Assembly (NCBI RefSeq): GCF_040712315.1
Contig: NC_134024.1
Span: forward strand, 27,767,158-27,831,157
DNA from: Castanea sativa
Taxonomy: Eukaryota; Streptophyta; Magnoliopsida; Fagales; Fagaceae
DNA length: 64,000 bases
Direction of reading: 5' to 3'
The notes beneath the pieces were generated by a model, which saw nothing but the letters and a program-made list of their open reading frames with translations, did no database searches and was not told the origin of the DNA. Shown here one piece after another: positions 11,928 through 23,944 of this stretch (position 1 is its first letter; the number at the start of each line of letters is the position of its first letter). Position numbers and translations under genes: made by a program.

Positions 11928-12885
11928 CATTTTTGAAGAAGAAAAAAAAAAAAAAAAAGCCTTAAGAAAGCAACTTATTCCAATTCTTGAGGGGACTGGT
12001 AAAAATTAAAGTTGATCCATTGCTGTATACTGGTGTTTTTCCTAATCCATAGACAAAGAACATAGTTCAAGAGAACTCAAATTCCTTTTGTTTGGTGAGT
12101 CCCTTTTCTCCTTTTCTTTGTTTCCTCTTTTTACTTTTGGATTCTAAAAAATGTGTGATTTCTAGGGTTTTAAAGTTAATTTTAGAGTTATTTACTTATT
12201 TATTATGCACATTTTATTCAATTGGTCTGGTTATTTGACAATAAGATTAGTTTTTGAATTATGGACAACATCCCATCAGGGACGAACAACGTACGTTAAC
12301 GTTGCAATGGTGCAAGCATATATTATTCTCCTTCGATGAAACGATGTTCTTCTCAATCTTGTTTAGACCCTATATATGCAAAACAACATCTGGGTATGAA
12401 AGAACATGGTACGCTAGCTATAAGGTGAAGGGCATACATTGTTTTGCCTTTTATTTTATTTCAAGTAATTTATCCTTTTTATCACTAATTCATTTGTTTG
12501 TGATTCTTTAACAATTTTTGTCATTGTAATATATAGTGTTTTACTTTTCTAATGCATGTTTACATTATGGTTTACTCATTAGGTTTATCAGGTTTATAAT
12601 TGAAATTGGGTAAGTGGCAATAGTAATGCTGATCTCCGGATTGGGCAAGAGTATGTAGGTGCCTAACATCCCATCATACCCTAATTCTAAACTTAGAAAT
12701 AATTTTGATTAAGATTTTGCCTAAGGGATCAATAGCTGGTTCTTTGACCGTAAAAACAAGTAGCAATTCTAATTTCACTACAAGGCTTGTAGCATTCTCA
12801 CAGACCCACACCTGCATTTAAGGTTGCTCTATACATGCGTACGCAAAAGCACCACTAGCGAAGTACGTAGCAAGCTCGATTGGAG
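11928..12885. other. Intergenic, copy A
   Basis: AT-rich sequence with no supported gene. It contains the empty site (ATCCCATC, 12270-12277) of the Ac/Ds-like insertion seen in copy B. A short segment around 12672-12705 repeats one at 11073-11101. Confidence 0.6.
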
Positions 12886-13771
12886 TGTTAAGTTCTAAAG
12901 ATTTAGGATTAAATGTTTAGAATTATATTTTGTGTGTGTTGGCAAATCGAGAACGAAACATGTCTAGTCTAAATGTTAAGCATTGCTCAATGGTGTAAGT
13001 TTCAAGCTTCAAGTTCGAACTGATTGCAGAAAAGAAGAGTTAGAATCTACCAAACTTGATTGATGGAGAATTAGGCCAGATCGATTGAGAATTGCAGAAA
13101 TCAAATTTTGTAGATTTTCTAAACCAAGCCCAAGCTCGCGAAAATGTTTAGGGTTTCAATCTAACTTGTCCACATATAAAAGGAAAACCCTACCTATGTT
13201 TTGGAGACTTTTGGAAGACTTGTGTGTTACTTTTTGTGAGATATGAGAGATTTTGTACCTTCTAACTACACAAGTGTCTATCGGAGCAAGATCTACAATC
13301 AAGTGGTGATAGAACCTAGTTGCTGCTACAAAGATCAACAACTAAAAGTGATCTGAAATCTTTGAATGGGATCTCAAAGTCATAAGCGTGGGTGCTAGTG
13401 TTGTAGTAAATCCAAGAAAAGAAGGAGTTTATGGATTCGGAGCTTGCACATAGTCGTGTCAGTAAGTTATTACTTGAGGTAGCAATAAATTTAAGGTTAA
13501 ATCTGATTGTAAAAACTTCAATTCTCTTATATAGTGGATTTGCTTTACTTTGAGAATTGCTAGGTCAAATCCTCCCCAAAATTTTACCTTAAAACGATTC
13601 GTTTCATCGATTTTTCTAGGTTATCATATCGTAGTGTTATTTACTTTTCTGCTGCTGTGCATGATATGATTCATTATTGTTTAACCTAGATTTGAATAAT
13701 TAACTTAAGTAATTACTTGACTAATATATTAGGTTAAACAATATAGTTTAAAGAGTCTAAACAAACAAACA
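12886..13771 (+). mobile_element. Solo LTR, Copia-like family 3, copy a
   Basis: The element starts TGTTAAGTTCTAAAG and ends near AAACAAACA. The flanks are TGGAG (12881-12885) and TGAAG (13772-13776), an imperfect target duplication. It shares its start, the GTTGGCAAA block, a TATAAAAGG box near 13176 and its end with solo LTRs at 24977-25756 and 26893-27696. Copy B lacks it. The right border is uncertain by about 4-8 bases because of an AAAC repeat. Confidence 0.7.
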
Positions 13772-13776
13772 TGAAG

Positions 13777-14640
13777 CAAATAGGATGGGAAGCTAGGAGA
13801 CAATTGATAAACCCTAAATTGTAGAGAGTCAATTGACTAGCTTTCTTTCGAAATAAAAATGTGTCAATTTTTTTATTTTAAATTCTAATATTCGAAACGT
13901 TCTATCTTTTAAGAAATTAAATGTGATATCATAAATGAGAATAAAACTATAAGTATATGATAGATATAATATAAATTTATGATATTTTACTTATCAAAAA
14001 ATGAAATGTATAATTTTCATTTTTTTTTGGTAAAAAATTTAATTCTTAAAAATTCTTAATTTTGTATAACCATTTTTTATTGAGTTTTATACCATATTTT
14101 TTGAAGAATGATATCTATCTAAACTTCAAAATGCAAAAAATTACTTTATATAGAAAAGAGAACATAAAAACTAATTCAAAAGATAAATTGAATCAATAAA
14201 TTTGTGAAATAATAAATGGTTCAAATAAGTAATGAATGGTGCAGGTGGTTGTTGTTGACTTGATTTTATTGGTAAACTTATAGATATCATTTGGTGGTAT
14301 TAAGGTTGTGATCATGTGGATTCCTATTAATGGTGGAGAGAGTATCTATTAATGTTGTTTGGTGGTTATACAAAAAATAAAGTTTTTGTCTTTTAAATGG
14401 TACTGATTTTTATATAATACTTATTTGTAAATTCTCGTGTGAGAACTAGACATTATTGATTAGATTATGATTTTCTGTTGCATTACATTTTTCTTTTTTT
14501 GTTTTCCGAGTAATTTTTTCATTTTATCTCATGTTTAATACTTTTATTCTAGAATGGTACTAGCAGAGTTAAAAATGAATAATATGGATGTTGAAAATAG
14601 CTTAGAGATTAACTCAAAAGAAGACGAATATAGTTTTTGT
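13777..14640. other. Intergenic, copy A, AT-rich
   Basis: No gene or element border is seen. The part from 13985 to 14215 aligns with 33980-34240 in copy B, where a long TA microsatellite has expanded. Confidence 0.55.
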
Positions 14641-15160
14641 CACGATTCTAGTTGTTTAAATTTTATATCACATTGCCCACAATCATTTGTGAGGGCATAA
14701 AACCCTCACAAATAATTTAAACAATGCCATTATTTGTAGTTAAAAAATAATTCGTCATTTTGAAATTTACAAATTAGTAATTGTGAGGGCATAAAGGCCC
14801 GCTTACAAATTCTTTTTAGCAACGCAGGTACTTGCCTTTGAAATGTAAGTCATTAATTTGCTAATAACTAATTACTAATAATTGTTAATGACATTTGCAT
14901 TCTCTCACTAAAAATAAGTCGTACACTTTTGCGAAGGTATGGTTGAATTGCCAAATTTATGTGTGAGGACAAATTTATCCAATAGCAATGGTGAATTGCC
15001 ATTGTAAATTAACTATTTGCGAAGGTATGGTTGCAAAATTCCTTTTAACAACAAGAGCAAGTACAACCACTTGTTAGGGTCATGTTTAATTCCTTGCTAA
15101 TAAACTTTTGTGACGATATTTGACATTTTGCAAAGGCATTTTACCCTCACAAATAGACTC

Positions 15161-17420
15161 TGTGGTGGGCCTTTTTGCACTGTTGGGCCTCAATCCCTTC
15201 TACTGCACTGCGGCCCGTTTGTCTAAGATAAGAGAGTTGGGATTGACCTTACTGGGGCCGGGCCGGGCAGAATTTGCCATCCCTAGGGGCTACGCTTCAG
15301 GCCAGCTTGTGCACAAGTCAAGCCAACCCAATGTAGATGTGCCTTGGCATGAGTGTTGTGAGCTAAGCGTATGGCGGGGCCTAGTAGAAACAACTGTTAC
15401 AAATGTTATGGCAGAAATATAGTATAGTAGAATAACTACAATACTAAACGAAATAAGTAAAACTAATATTGAGAAGATAGTTAACAGAGTTATTGCAGAA
15501 TAATACGGCAAATAAAAATAACACGACAACAGAAGAAAAGTAAAAAACTCAATAACTGAACAGTGGGCTAATCACCCAATAAATATGACCAGTAAAAGCT
15601 TTTTGCCAGATGGTAGGCTAAACTTTTCAATGGAAGCAGACCCAAGAAGGGAACTAATCTCCAACGTAAGTATCCTTAAGAAAGGCTCTTGTCATAAAAG
15701 TTACACACTTTGGAGAAATGGCCTAAATGGTCGATTCTCAATCTTCAAAGAGTGGGTCTGTCAAGAGGGAGAGAAAAGATGGTCTATTGATGCATGCCCA
15801 CTGTTTTAAAAATCAGATCGGACCGGTCGGTTCAACCTGAAAAACCGGTTCTGTCCGGTCCGGTTAAAAGCCCTAAAACCGGTCAACAACTGGTCAAAAA
15901 CTGAAAATTTTGAAAAAAACGGTTTGATTCCCAGTTCGGTTTTTAAAACCATGTGCATGCCTCTATTCCTACTATTCATTCTCTTTAGTCTTTCTGTGTA
16001 TTCTTTTGTTTTCTATCGTTTCTTTTCTTTTTACCTCTCATTTGTCTCCCCTTTCATTGTTCTTGGCTACCCCTTTTATACCATCTGCCATTGTGGGATT
16101 TACCCTTTTTATTCCTTAAATGCTTTTGGCTTCTTATGGGTATCCTTCTAGGATTGTCTACTGGCGTGCCAACTGCCTAGCCACTATCTCTGCTCAAAGT
16201 GCGTTGGTTGCAACACTTTCCATTCACAGACAAAATTACTTGTCTTGTTTCTTACCTCTCTCTATTTTTGTTTTACCCATCTGGATAAAGATTAAGCTAT
16301 CTAACCATCTACCTTTATGGCATGTATCAAGTGGTCTCAGCCTAAATTTATCTTTTTTGGGTGAGATGCCATTCCAACAGTACATTTTCCCTAAAGAAAC
16401 TTAAGTGGGAACCCCAGAATAGACCCATTTTTCTTCCCATTGCCAAACCACACCCTTTGAATACATTGACCCGTGGCTCACCTCCCATGTATTGGCTAGG
16501 TACAAGTAGGTGGTGCCCTGACCCTTTGTGCATGCTCCACTCCATCTGAATTTGTTTCTTTCTGGCTTTCACACGATTTCTGCCGCCCTTGTGTTGTTTG
16601 ATTCTACTATATGTATTGGTTGATGTTTATCCTATATGGCGTGAAGGGTTTGTGGGCTTTTGGGCTCATATTTTCTTCCTCTCATCCCTTCCTGAACTGG
16701 GCGTTGCTTGGGAAAAAGCCTTCATCTTCCTGCTGAGCCCATACTTCATTCTTTATGGCCATGGGCCTCTTTGGCCACTAATCCTGCCATATCACTTCAT
16801 TGTGTCTGCTACAACTTTGCCTTTATTTTTATTTCTTATGAATTATCCTGTGGGCTTGCTAGTTGATGTTCCTGCCATATCAACCCACTTCTTCATCAAT
16901 ACTTTGCTTATGGCTTCCTTGGCCTAATTTCCACGTCTTTACCTCTTTTGGGCTTATTGGCCAATGTTCCTGCCATGCCAGCCCATTTTACCACTTTATT
17001 CCTTGGGTTTTCTCGGCCTATTTACTTCTTTTTTACCTCTTTTTACTCCTATGCGCTTGTTGCTAAATTTCTTGGCATTTTTACTACATCTTTACCTCTT
17101 ATTATCCTTTTGGGCTTATTGGTGTTTAAGCCAGCTCATTGAGTTCACCAATTCATTTCATGGGCTTTCCTAGCCCACTTACTTTTTCTTTACCTCTTAT
17201 TATTCCCATGGGTTTGTTACTTTATTCTTTGAGCTTCTTCAGCCCATTTACTCATTCTTTACCTCTTTTCACGGGCCTGTTGGCCATCAATCTTGCTAAT
17301 TCAGTTTACTGGGCGGGCTTCCTTGTTTCTTTACCATTTTACCCCTCATTTCCTTCTCATCTTCTTTATTGTTGGGCTTCTTCTGCTCTTGGGCTCTTTG
17401 TCAAAAAATGGGCATCAACA
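15161..17420 (+). mobile_element. Solo LTR, 2260 bp (TSD GACTC)
   Basis: TG...CA borders (TGTGGTGGGCC to GGGCATCAACA) are flanked by perfect 5-bp duplications GACTC at 15156-15160 and 17421-17425. Copy B has no insertion here. There is no PBS, gag or pol. The last 700 bp are pyrimidine-rich with about five degenerate ~100-bp repeats built on TTTACCTCTT and GGGCTT...GCCCA. ORFs inside are artefacts of this composition. A Gypsy origin is likely from length and style but is unproven. Confidence 0.8.
15800..15954. mobile_element. 155-bp MITE, hAT-like, nested in the solo LTR
   Basis: Inverted ends (ACTGTTTTAAAAATC at the left, complement ACATGGTTTTAAAAACC at the right) enclose CCGGTC/GACCGG-rich sequence. 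The flanks are GCATGCCC (15792-15799) and GCATGCCT (15955-15962), an 8-bp target duplication with one mismatch. Confidence 0.7.
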
Positions 17421-17438
17421 GACTCTTTTGTTGTAGTG

Positions 17439-17823
17439 ACTAGATATTTAAAACAATTAAACAAAGCTTACATATTCTATTATTCGGTACTAAATATATA
17501 CAACTAGAAGTAAGAGAACTTGAAATTTGTTTTATTGAAGTGTTTTATGCTAGTGCATACACTTTAGTGTAAAATGATCATAATTTCCCCTAGAAAACTC
17601 CATATTGTACTCTGTAGACTGTAGTAATTAAAATGATGATTTGGCTCTTAAAAATCAAATTAAACATTATTTGATGCGTTAGAAATTAGAGAGATATCTT
17701 TCCAACGCTGCATCACTTGAACACTAATTCCCTTGGAATTATTCCAGAACTAATGTTAAAAGTGCCCAAAAGATGTTGATTGAGGTTCTGTAAAGACTTC
17801 ACTTATTTGATGTTGAAGTTTGG
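17439..17823. other. TPS 3' flank, copy A
   Basis: No gene. The part from 17536 to 17823 aligns with 36650-36812 and 37891-37985 in copy B, where a solo LTR interrupts it. Confidence 0.6.
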
Positions 17824-18771
17824 CTAAACTTTATGAATTTCCATGAGACATCCTGGTGTGAGGAATGGGCTGAATAAGTAATGTAATATACTATCCTTAG
17901 TTTTGCGATCTGCAATGCCAAACCCATCTCCTTGCTGGTACGTGCAGTGTCCCATCCTTGCAAGATTCATAGAAAGTTCAATAAATATTTGACAAAAGGG
18001 AGAACTCACATCTTGTACGTTCTTCATTCATCTTCTTCTATACTGTACTAACCAAAGACTTTACGTATTCACGATTGTCTTTTTCAATAGTTCCAATTTC
18101 ATTCATGTAACATTGGATTGATTTAGGAATATCACCTCTGCTTAACTCATCCCGATTTTCCCAAAAAAAAAAAAAAAAAAAAAGAAAGGAAAGAAGAAAA
18201 GAAAATGTTGTTAGGCTATGATTGTATGAAGTAGTTGAAAGCATTCTAAATGAAACTCTTAGGATAATGTGATTAGCATATTGTAGATGTTCCATAATCA
18301 TTTGTAAGTCGTAAAATCATAGATGACCAATGGATTAGTTTAGGGTACTCTTCCAAGCATTCCAAGGCTTCCTTTGTTATTGGATTTGCAACAATAAAAT
18401 AAGAATGCATTAGTATAACTGGTGATGATATTGTAATCCATACATTCTTAAGGTATTCTTCAAGGTTTGGCATATATTTGCTGTAGTACCACTTCGCCTC
18501 CAACAAATAAGATTTACATAAATCTGCCCACTGTAACAATTATAGTGGGGTGATGAATTAGATCATGTATTTAAGAAGAAAATGTAATTGATACACAATG
18601 ATGGATTTACAAGTCGAATAAAGTCCATACAGCTTTTTTGAGGTAGCAAATGATGTGGAGTCCTTGTTCCTTAAGGGAATCAAAAGCCATTTCATGAACA
18701 GAATTGTAGAGAACAAGGAAACATATCTTCATATAATTTTGAAGTTGATCCATTGCATTGATATCCAATTT

Positions 18772-18809
<38 letters not shown>

Positions 18810-20340
18810 TAAGAGTACTCTTAAAGTCTTTATGAAAAAGATAGCTTTGAAGGGTTTATGGTGTTGTGCGATTTATACAAACCTCTCAACGGCATACGTG
18901 AATATCTCAAGTTCATCCAAAGTGCCATATATATCATAAACATCAGTGAACCGACCTTTGTTATTAATGTTCTGCTATATCCATATTGAGGCTGATATAT
19001 TAGACCCACTGACCAGTAGAAATTCTCCATTAGCCTATTCCTTGCAAAGCTCAAATTTTCTCCTAGTCCAGTGCTCTTCCACCACCATTGAATGAACCAA
19101 ACAAGAGAATATCGATTTTCTAACTTTAAATTTTAGGTTATAATAAACTTGATCATTTATTTTTGTTTCCATGAGATTTGATTTTAATTTTAGTATTCAT
19201 CATTGTATACTTTGACAGAGAATCTATATAATCCTTTCTGATCTGTCAACAAATAAGTAATAAACGTATTAATTACATGTCAAATGAAACTCTACTTCAT
19301 GTGAGAACTAATAAGAAGTTTTTTATTTTTATTTTTTTTACCTTGATACTTGTTTTAAATCTTCTTGGTGGACTGCTTGCACCATGTTGAAATCTAGTTC
19401 TGCAAACTCAAGTAAGATAGGGTTCATGTCTTCTCTACTCTATACATCAATGAACCACCTTGTTTCGAATCTCATTATCCTCCAATGCAATGGAAGCTCC
19501 AAGGCATGAGTCACTATCGCATAAACATTTTTATCTTTATTTTTCTTGAGATATTCTTCAAGGTGCTTGGTTGCAAAATCTCTTGCTTCTTCCAATATAT
19601 TCTCACCTTCTATTAAAAGAAATGTGGCTTCATACAATGATAGCATACCTTTGGTATCCTCACAAAGGCATTCCTTGAAATTCCTTCTCTCATCCTTAAA
19701 ATTATTGAAAACTTCTGCAATGACCAATGACCAATGCAACAATGATTAACTATATTATGGCAATTTGTGCACTCTCAGATATAGTGAAATGGAGAAAATC
19801 TTGTTCTATTTAAATATACAAACGTGATTTTTTTTATTTTACTTTTCTTAAAATACCTGGGGACAGTCTATATTCATGTTGTCTTAGGAGTCTAAATTTA
19901 AGTGCAGTAGCGTATAAATTCTCCTTCCACGTATCGCCATTGTGATCATCGTTGTATAGAGCTTCCAATATTCTCTTCATTTCACCCTCAAAGTGATAAG
20001 ATATTCCAAGTCTTAGCAAGATATCTATCAGCTCGAGTTGCTCTAAAAGATCCACCACTTTTTAAACATCGTTGTCCTCACATGTTCCTTCAAATTATTA
20101 CTTTGTTCAGCGCAAGCTTTCCCCTACATCACAGTTTTATTATAAACAAGGGGTTGGTCAATTTCCAGTAATATATATGGTTAAAAGCAATCGTAAAACT
20201 GGCAATTGAAAACAATAAAAAAAAGTACCACGTATCCATTTCCAAGTGTTTGGATGTAATCATAGTGCCAAATGGAAGGCTGGTAAATTTCTGATCGCGG
20301 AACAATAGTGGGACTATTTGAAATTTTGATGGCATGCCAT
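17824..20340 (-). pseudogene. Terpene synthase pseudogene (TPS-b-like), seven exons recognisable
   Basis: Class I terpene synthases cyclise or ionise prenyl diphosphates; those with an RRX8W motif are mostly plastid monoterpene synthases. Exons on the - strand are about 20340-20229 (PRSEIYQPSIW, a decayed RRX8W), 20123-19857, 19714-19342, 19087-18879, 18767-18631, 18530-18285 and 18152-17824. Damage seen: no start codon in frame; a 1-base loss in exon 2 near 20062; TAG in exon 3 (19440-19442); a frameshifting deletion before the metal-binding motif, which now reads TDVYD instead of DDxxD; AG lost at the exon 4 acceptor; no GT donor after exon 6; TAG plus a frameshift in exon 7. The NSE/DTE region is reduced to NDYGTS. 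The exon order matches the seven-exon TPS-a/b layout. It cannot make an active enzyme. Similarity to oak myrcene synthase is from memory. Confidence 0.85.
18777..18810. repeat. TAA microsatellite next to TPS exon 5
   Basis: About eleven TAA units lie directly upstream of exon 5 in gene direction, where the intron branch/acceptor region should be. No AG precedes the exon. Confidence 0.8.
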
Positions 20341-20853
20341 GAGTTGCCCAGGACGAGAACTGGTTTTGAAGTGTATGTGCTTAGCTTAGTTTGCTCTGTT
20401 GTGGTTGTGAAGAGGGGGTCCTATGACCTATTTATAGTAAAGCTGCCCAATATCTTGCATGTCAAACTCTTAATTTTATTTTATTTTTTTATTATTTTTT
20501 TTTCAGAAATACTTGCTGCACTGAAATCGTCACTTGAGCCACAATTTTAAAGGTAAAAACTAAAAATCATACTTTTCAATGCATTTGCGTGTGTATCGTA
20601 ATAAACACCACTCTAATATTTTAGTCTATTTTGTTTCCATTTTAAATAACATAGAAGAAGGTCAATGCTTTTTTAGGTACTACAATGCCGCGGCCGTGGC
20701 AGAGCGGGTGAGGGTGAGAGTGAGAGGAGCATTTGCTCGAGATGAAAGGGGAAAACTCTTTTACACACTGACATGTACCGTGATAACGTTAGCATAAGCA
20801 AATTTTTCACCAGGTCAACCTCATCTGCGTGGTAACATTGCCAATCAATAATC
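20341..20853. other. Upstream flank of the TPS pseudogene
   Basis: This would be the former promoter side of the TPS. No promoter motif is certain. An open frame upstream of exon 1 contains a stop near 20431 and no in-frame ATG. Confidence 0.4.
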
Positions 20854-20865
20854 AATGAATACCAT

Positions 20866-22535
20866 CAAGGAGAAAAAATATTAAGGTGAAATTACTGTAG
20901 TTTGGCCGGTTTTAACTAAGTCACCCGCGGTTTAAAAAATGTCACTTAATTTAACTGAGGTGCCTTTCGTTAGACATCCGTAACCCACTTCTCCCTTTTC
21001 ACCGTTAAAAATAGGGGTAAATGTGTCTCTTTCATTATATTTTATGTCTCTCTCCTCTTTTCTCTCCTTCTTCTTCACATAAAACATAAAAGAAAAATAT
21101 CAAAAAGCAAGTCAAGATAAAATTTGTTCCATCATTTTTCATATACATAATTAGCACAAAGTTTTACGAAAGAGGGTAGACAAAGCAATTTTTCAAACCA
21201 TAAAGTAATTTTACAAATTTTAGTTAATAATCTCCATTACAAAATGGGGTGCTCATTTTTTGGGTTGAATGAGCTAAAATCAAAACCCAGAAATGTATAT
21301 AGAATGATGCGTTTAACGTTCTTACCCAATGCCCATTGCAATTGCCAAACATACTTTTACAATGACAAGAAAACCAATACACCTACAGTCACAAACAAAG
21401 CCACAAATCCATGTGAACATACACCCACAGATTCGCTAGCCTTCCACTGCTAAATCCAAAAATTGACTAAATTCTTCATAGAACAATCACAAAATAAAAT
21501 TAATTAAATACAAAAATTAAGGATAAATGGTATCCACTAGTTTGTTGGATTCTATCTTTACCCTAGGCTTTCTCTCTCTAAAACTCTAACCCTCTCTCTT
21601 TTGCTGGGTTCTCTAAAAAAAACCCAGATTTGCAAGTAAAAAAAAAAAAAAAACCTAGCAATCTAGCAAATCCAACACCACAGCCATCTCATTGAACCAT
21701 CAAATCATAGCCTCACAAAACTACCACCTCCAACACCACCACCATTGTTAGCCACCACCCAAAACCCCAGACCGAGAAGCAAAAACAAAGAAACAAGAAA
21801 AACAAAATCGTGAGATCGGCTGAGCAGCAGAGCAACCTGATTGTCTAGATTGGCTGAGATCGAAGCAGTGGAGAGCGGTGGATTCAAATTTTTTGGGGTT
21901 AATGGATTTGTGGGTTCGAATTTTCTGGGTTGGTTTAAATTTCCTTATGGTTGGTGGGTTCAAATTTTTTGGGTTTAATGGAATTGTGGGTTAATGGATT
22001 TACGAGTGTAATGGATTTCTAGGTTGGTTTAGTTTTTCCTACTGAGTTTTTAGGATTTGGCAGATTTGTTTTATCTCTGGCTTCAAAAGAAGATGGAGAA
22101 TCTTCTAGGTTCCTTCCAATAAAAAAAAAACCATGGGTTCCTTTTTGTTTTCCCTTGCTATCTGGGTTTGTAACCTAAACTGATTTTTTTTTGGCAAGAT
22201 TTGATGTATATTGTTGGTAGTATATACATCAAGAGGGAACCAATTATTGTGTTGATTGAACAAGATTTGGGTCACAAAATGAGATTTGGGTTTGAAGATT
22301 TTATTTCTAAGATGGTGAGAGAGAAGTCATTCTTCAATATGTTGCTTCTAATTCTGTTTCTATTGTGGCTTATATAGTAAAGTAGATTTTTTAATGGATA
22401 GGGCAGAAGTGGGTAACGGGTGTCTAACGGAGGATACCTCAGGTGGGTTAATAAAGTGATAACTTTTAAATCAGGGGTGGACATTATTAAAATGGACCAA
22501 ACTACAAGTGAGTAAAAGCAATTTTTTCAAAAATT
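20866..22535. mobile_element. MULE-type non-autonomous element with long inverted repeats
   Basis: The first and last ~120 bp are inverted copies: GTAGTTTGGCCGGTTTTAA at the left against GTAGTTTGGTCCATTTTAA on the complement of the right, then CGTTAGACATCCGTAACCC against CGTTAGACACCCGTTACCC. The flanks carry a 12-bp direct repeat AATGAATACCAT (20854-20865 and 22536-22547), consistent with the 9-11-bp duplication of Mutator-like elements plus a chance match. No transposase ORF is present. The interior (21655-21870) resembles a segment near 26765-26890 and 27697-27900. Confidence 0.75.
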
Positions 22536-22547
22536 AATGAATACCAT

Positions 22548-22815
22548 AAAACGCTTTAATGTAATATGGCCGATGAAAGAGTCTAAGTTACAAGGCACAC
22601 CATGCATGTGAAATGTATCCGTTCAGACGTTCTCTTGTCCATATTATCACCATGGTGAACTTTTAAAAATATCTTTTTTATAATTAAAATCTCTGACGAC
22701 TAATATATGTTCAACGTGTAATTCCAACCTTTTGACTTTTACACATTTCAAATTTGCATACTTCTGATGACAATTACATGGGTTAATAAACTAACTACTG
22801 CTTTGCATCTTCAAA
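22548..22815. other. Intergenic
   Basis: Nothing recognisable. Confidence 0.5.
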
Positions 22816-22828
22816 GACATGGCTGTTA

Positions 22829-23002
22829 TAATCACTGTACACTCTTGGTGTTATGGTGTCTCCCAAGTACAATTTTTTTGTAAGATAGAAGAAATAGTCG
22901 GGTTTTAAATATTCAAGAGGGAGTTTTACATACACTTAGATTAAGTTAGAATAAAATTTTAATCTCAAATTAAAAAGGAAAAAAAAAAAAGACAAAAAAA
23001 GG
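22829..23002 (+). mobile_element. SINE, tRNA-derived, copy 1 (13-bp TSD)
   Basis: Perfect 13-bp duplications GACATGGCTGTTA lie at 22816-22828 and 23003-23015. The head CACTCTTGGTGTTATGGTGTC resembles a pol III box A, the box B is decayed, and the 3' end is A-rich. It shares most of its body with the copy at about 23209. Confidence 0.75.
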
Positions 23003-23208
23003 GACATGGCTGTTACAGAAATGCTTATCCACCAGGGACGCCCACCATCCCTCTCATATTTATTCACTCACATGTATTACTCTCGCATGTATAAAGGCTT
23101 TGTTAACTGTCCTGGTAACATGAATGCACAACTTAAAGTGTGCTTAATAGTTGATAGTTGATACTCTGCGCTTAAAATACCATGCTCTTTTAAATAAAGG
23201 GTGTTATT

Positions 23209-23358
23209 GCGTACTCTTGGTGTGGTGGTCATTCTACAAGTATAAGTTTTTGTGGGGTGCGGAGGTAAGGGTTAGGGTTCAAGTCTCTAAGAGGAAGTTT
23301 TACACACATATACATTTAGATTAGGATAAAGTAGAAATTCTATTTTGTATAAAAAAAA
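23209..23358 (+). mobile_element. SINE, tRNA-derived, copy 2
   Basis: The head is TACTCTTGGTGTGGTGGTCA (box A-like), with a box B-like GGTTCAAGTCTC near 23276 and an A-run at the 3' end. The flanks GGGTGTTATTGCGTACTC and GGGTGTGGTTAATACTC may be a decayed target duplication. It is not a functional tRNA: there is no cloverleaf. Confidence 0.65.
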
Positions 23359-23359
23359 G

Positions 23360-23850
23360 GGTGTGGTTAATACTCAATTAAATAATAAGAAAATCACACA
23401 CAATCACCCTTTTGTTGTGAAACATTTATTAAGAAAATAACACACAACCCGAACCGTGTAATTTTTTGTATGTTTATTTATTTATAAATTTTATCTCTTG
23501 TGTTTTTCTTTTATGCTTCTTATTCTCTATAATATTTTCTATTTCATCTTTAATTTTGACAAAAACTTTGTCAACTTCAGTTGTATAAAATATATAAGAA
23601 TTTAGTAGTTCTATTTTTTTTTTTTTGGTTACAATTTTTTGTTATTTGTTTTTAATTTTGAGGAACAGAGTATTTTTTTAGTAGAAAAATGATCTCTATT
23701 GTTGGCGTATGTGCGCGTGGTCTATTGTTGGCCATTTAATTTTATTTTTCTTGGTGTGGTCTTTGAAATATTCATAGATGAATGTTTCATTTCTTGCCTG
23801 GTGTGATTGGTGTAACTTGCGCCATGTTGCATGGCTGATGTGCCATAACA
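23360..23850. other. AT-rich intergenic sequence
   Basis: No gene or element borders seen. Confidence 0.5.
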
Positions 23851-23852
23851 AT

Positions 23853-23854
23853 AA

Positions 23855-23920
<66 letters not shown>
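23853..23920. repeat. Compound microsatellite (CATA)n(TA)n
   Basis: About seven CATA units are followed by about twenty AT units. Confidence 0.9.
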
Positions 23921-23923
<3 letters not shown>

Positions 23924-23944
23924 TAAAGTTGAGAGAAAATATAA

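Larger units (their letters stand above)
14640..17438. mobile_element. Probable CACTA-like remnant, interrupted by a solo LTR
   Basis: The right end TTTTGTTGTAGTG (17426-17438) is the complement of a CACTACAACAAAA terminus. Inside are repeated short motifs in both directions (TTTGTGAGGGC, TTTGCGAAGG), including a perfect hairpin near 14687-14714, as in CACTA subterminal regions. The left terminus was not found. Copy B holds a shortened version (35200-36630). No transposase is visible. Confidence 0.4.
10454..20340. repeat. Segmental duplication, copy A
   Basis: Collinear similarity to copy B (30586-38330) is seen at several anchors. These are 10454-11370 with 30590-31344, 11928-12290 with 31345-31628 plus 33813-33860, 13985-14215 with 33980-34240, 14640-15055 with 35200-36630, and 17536-18150 with 36650-38330. 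Each copy has insertions the other lacks. The unit includes TPS sequence on the - strand. Confidence 0.8.

Noticed and set aside
15924..17507. Series of hydrophobic ORFs that could look like membrane proteins
   Set aside because: Pyrimidine-rich degenerate repeats inside a solo LTR give Leu/Phe/Ser-rich frames; they overlap each other in several frames.
23209..23358. tRNA gene
   Set aside because: Box A and box B resemble a tRNA promoter but there is no cloverleaf; it is a SINE.
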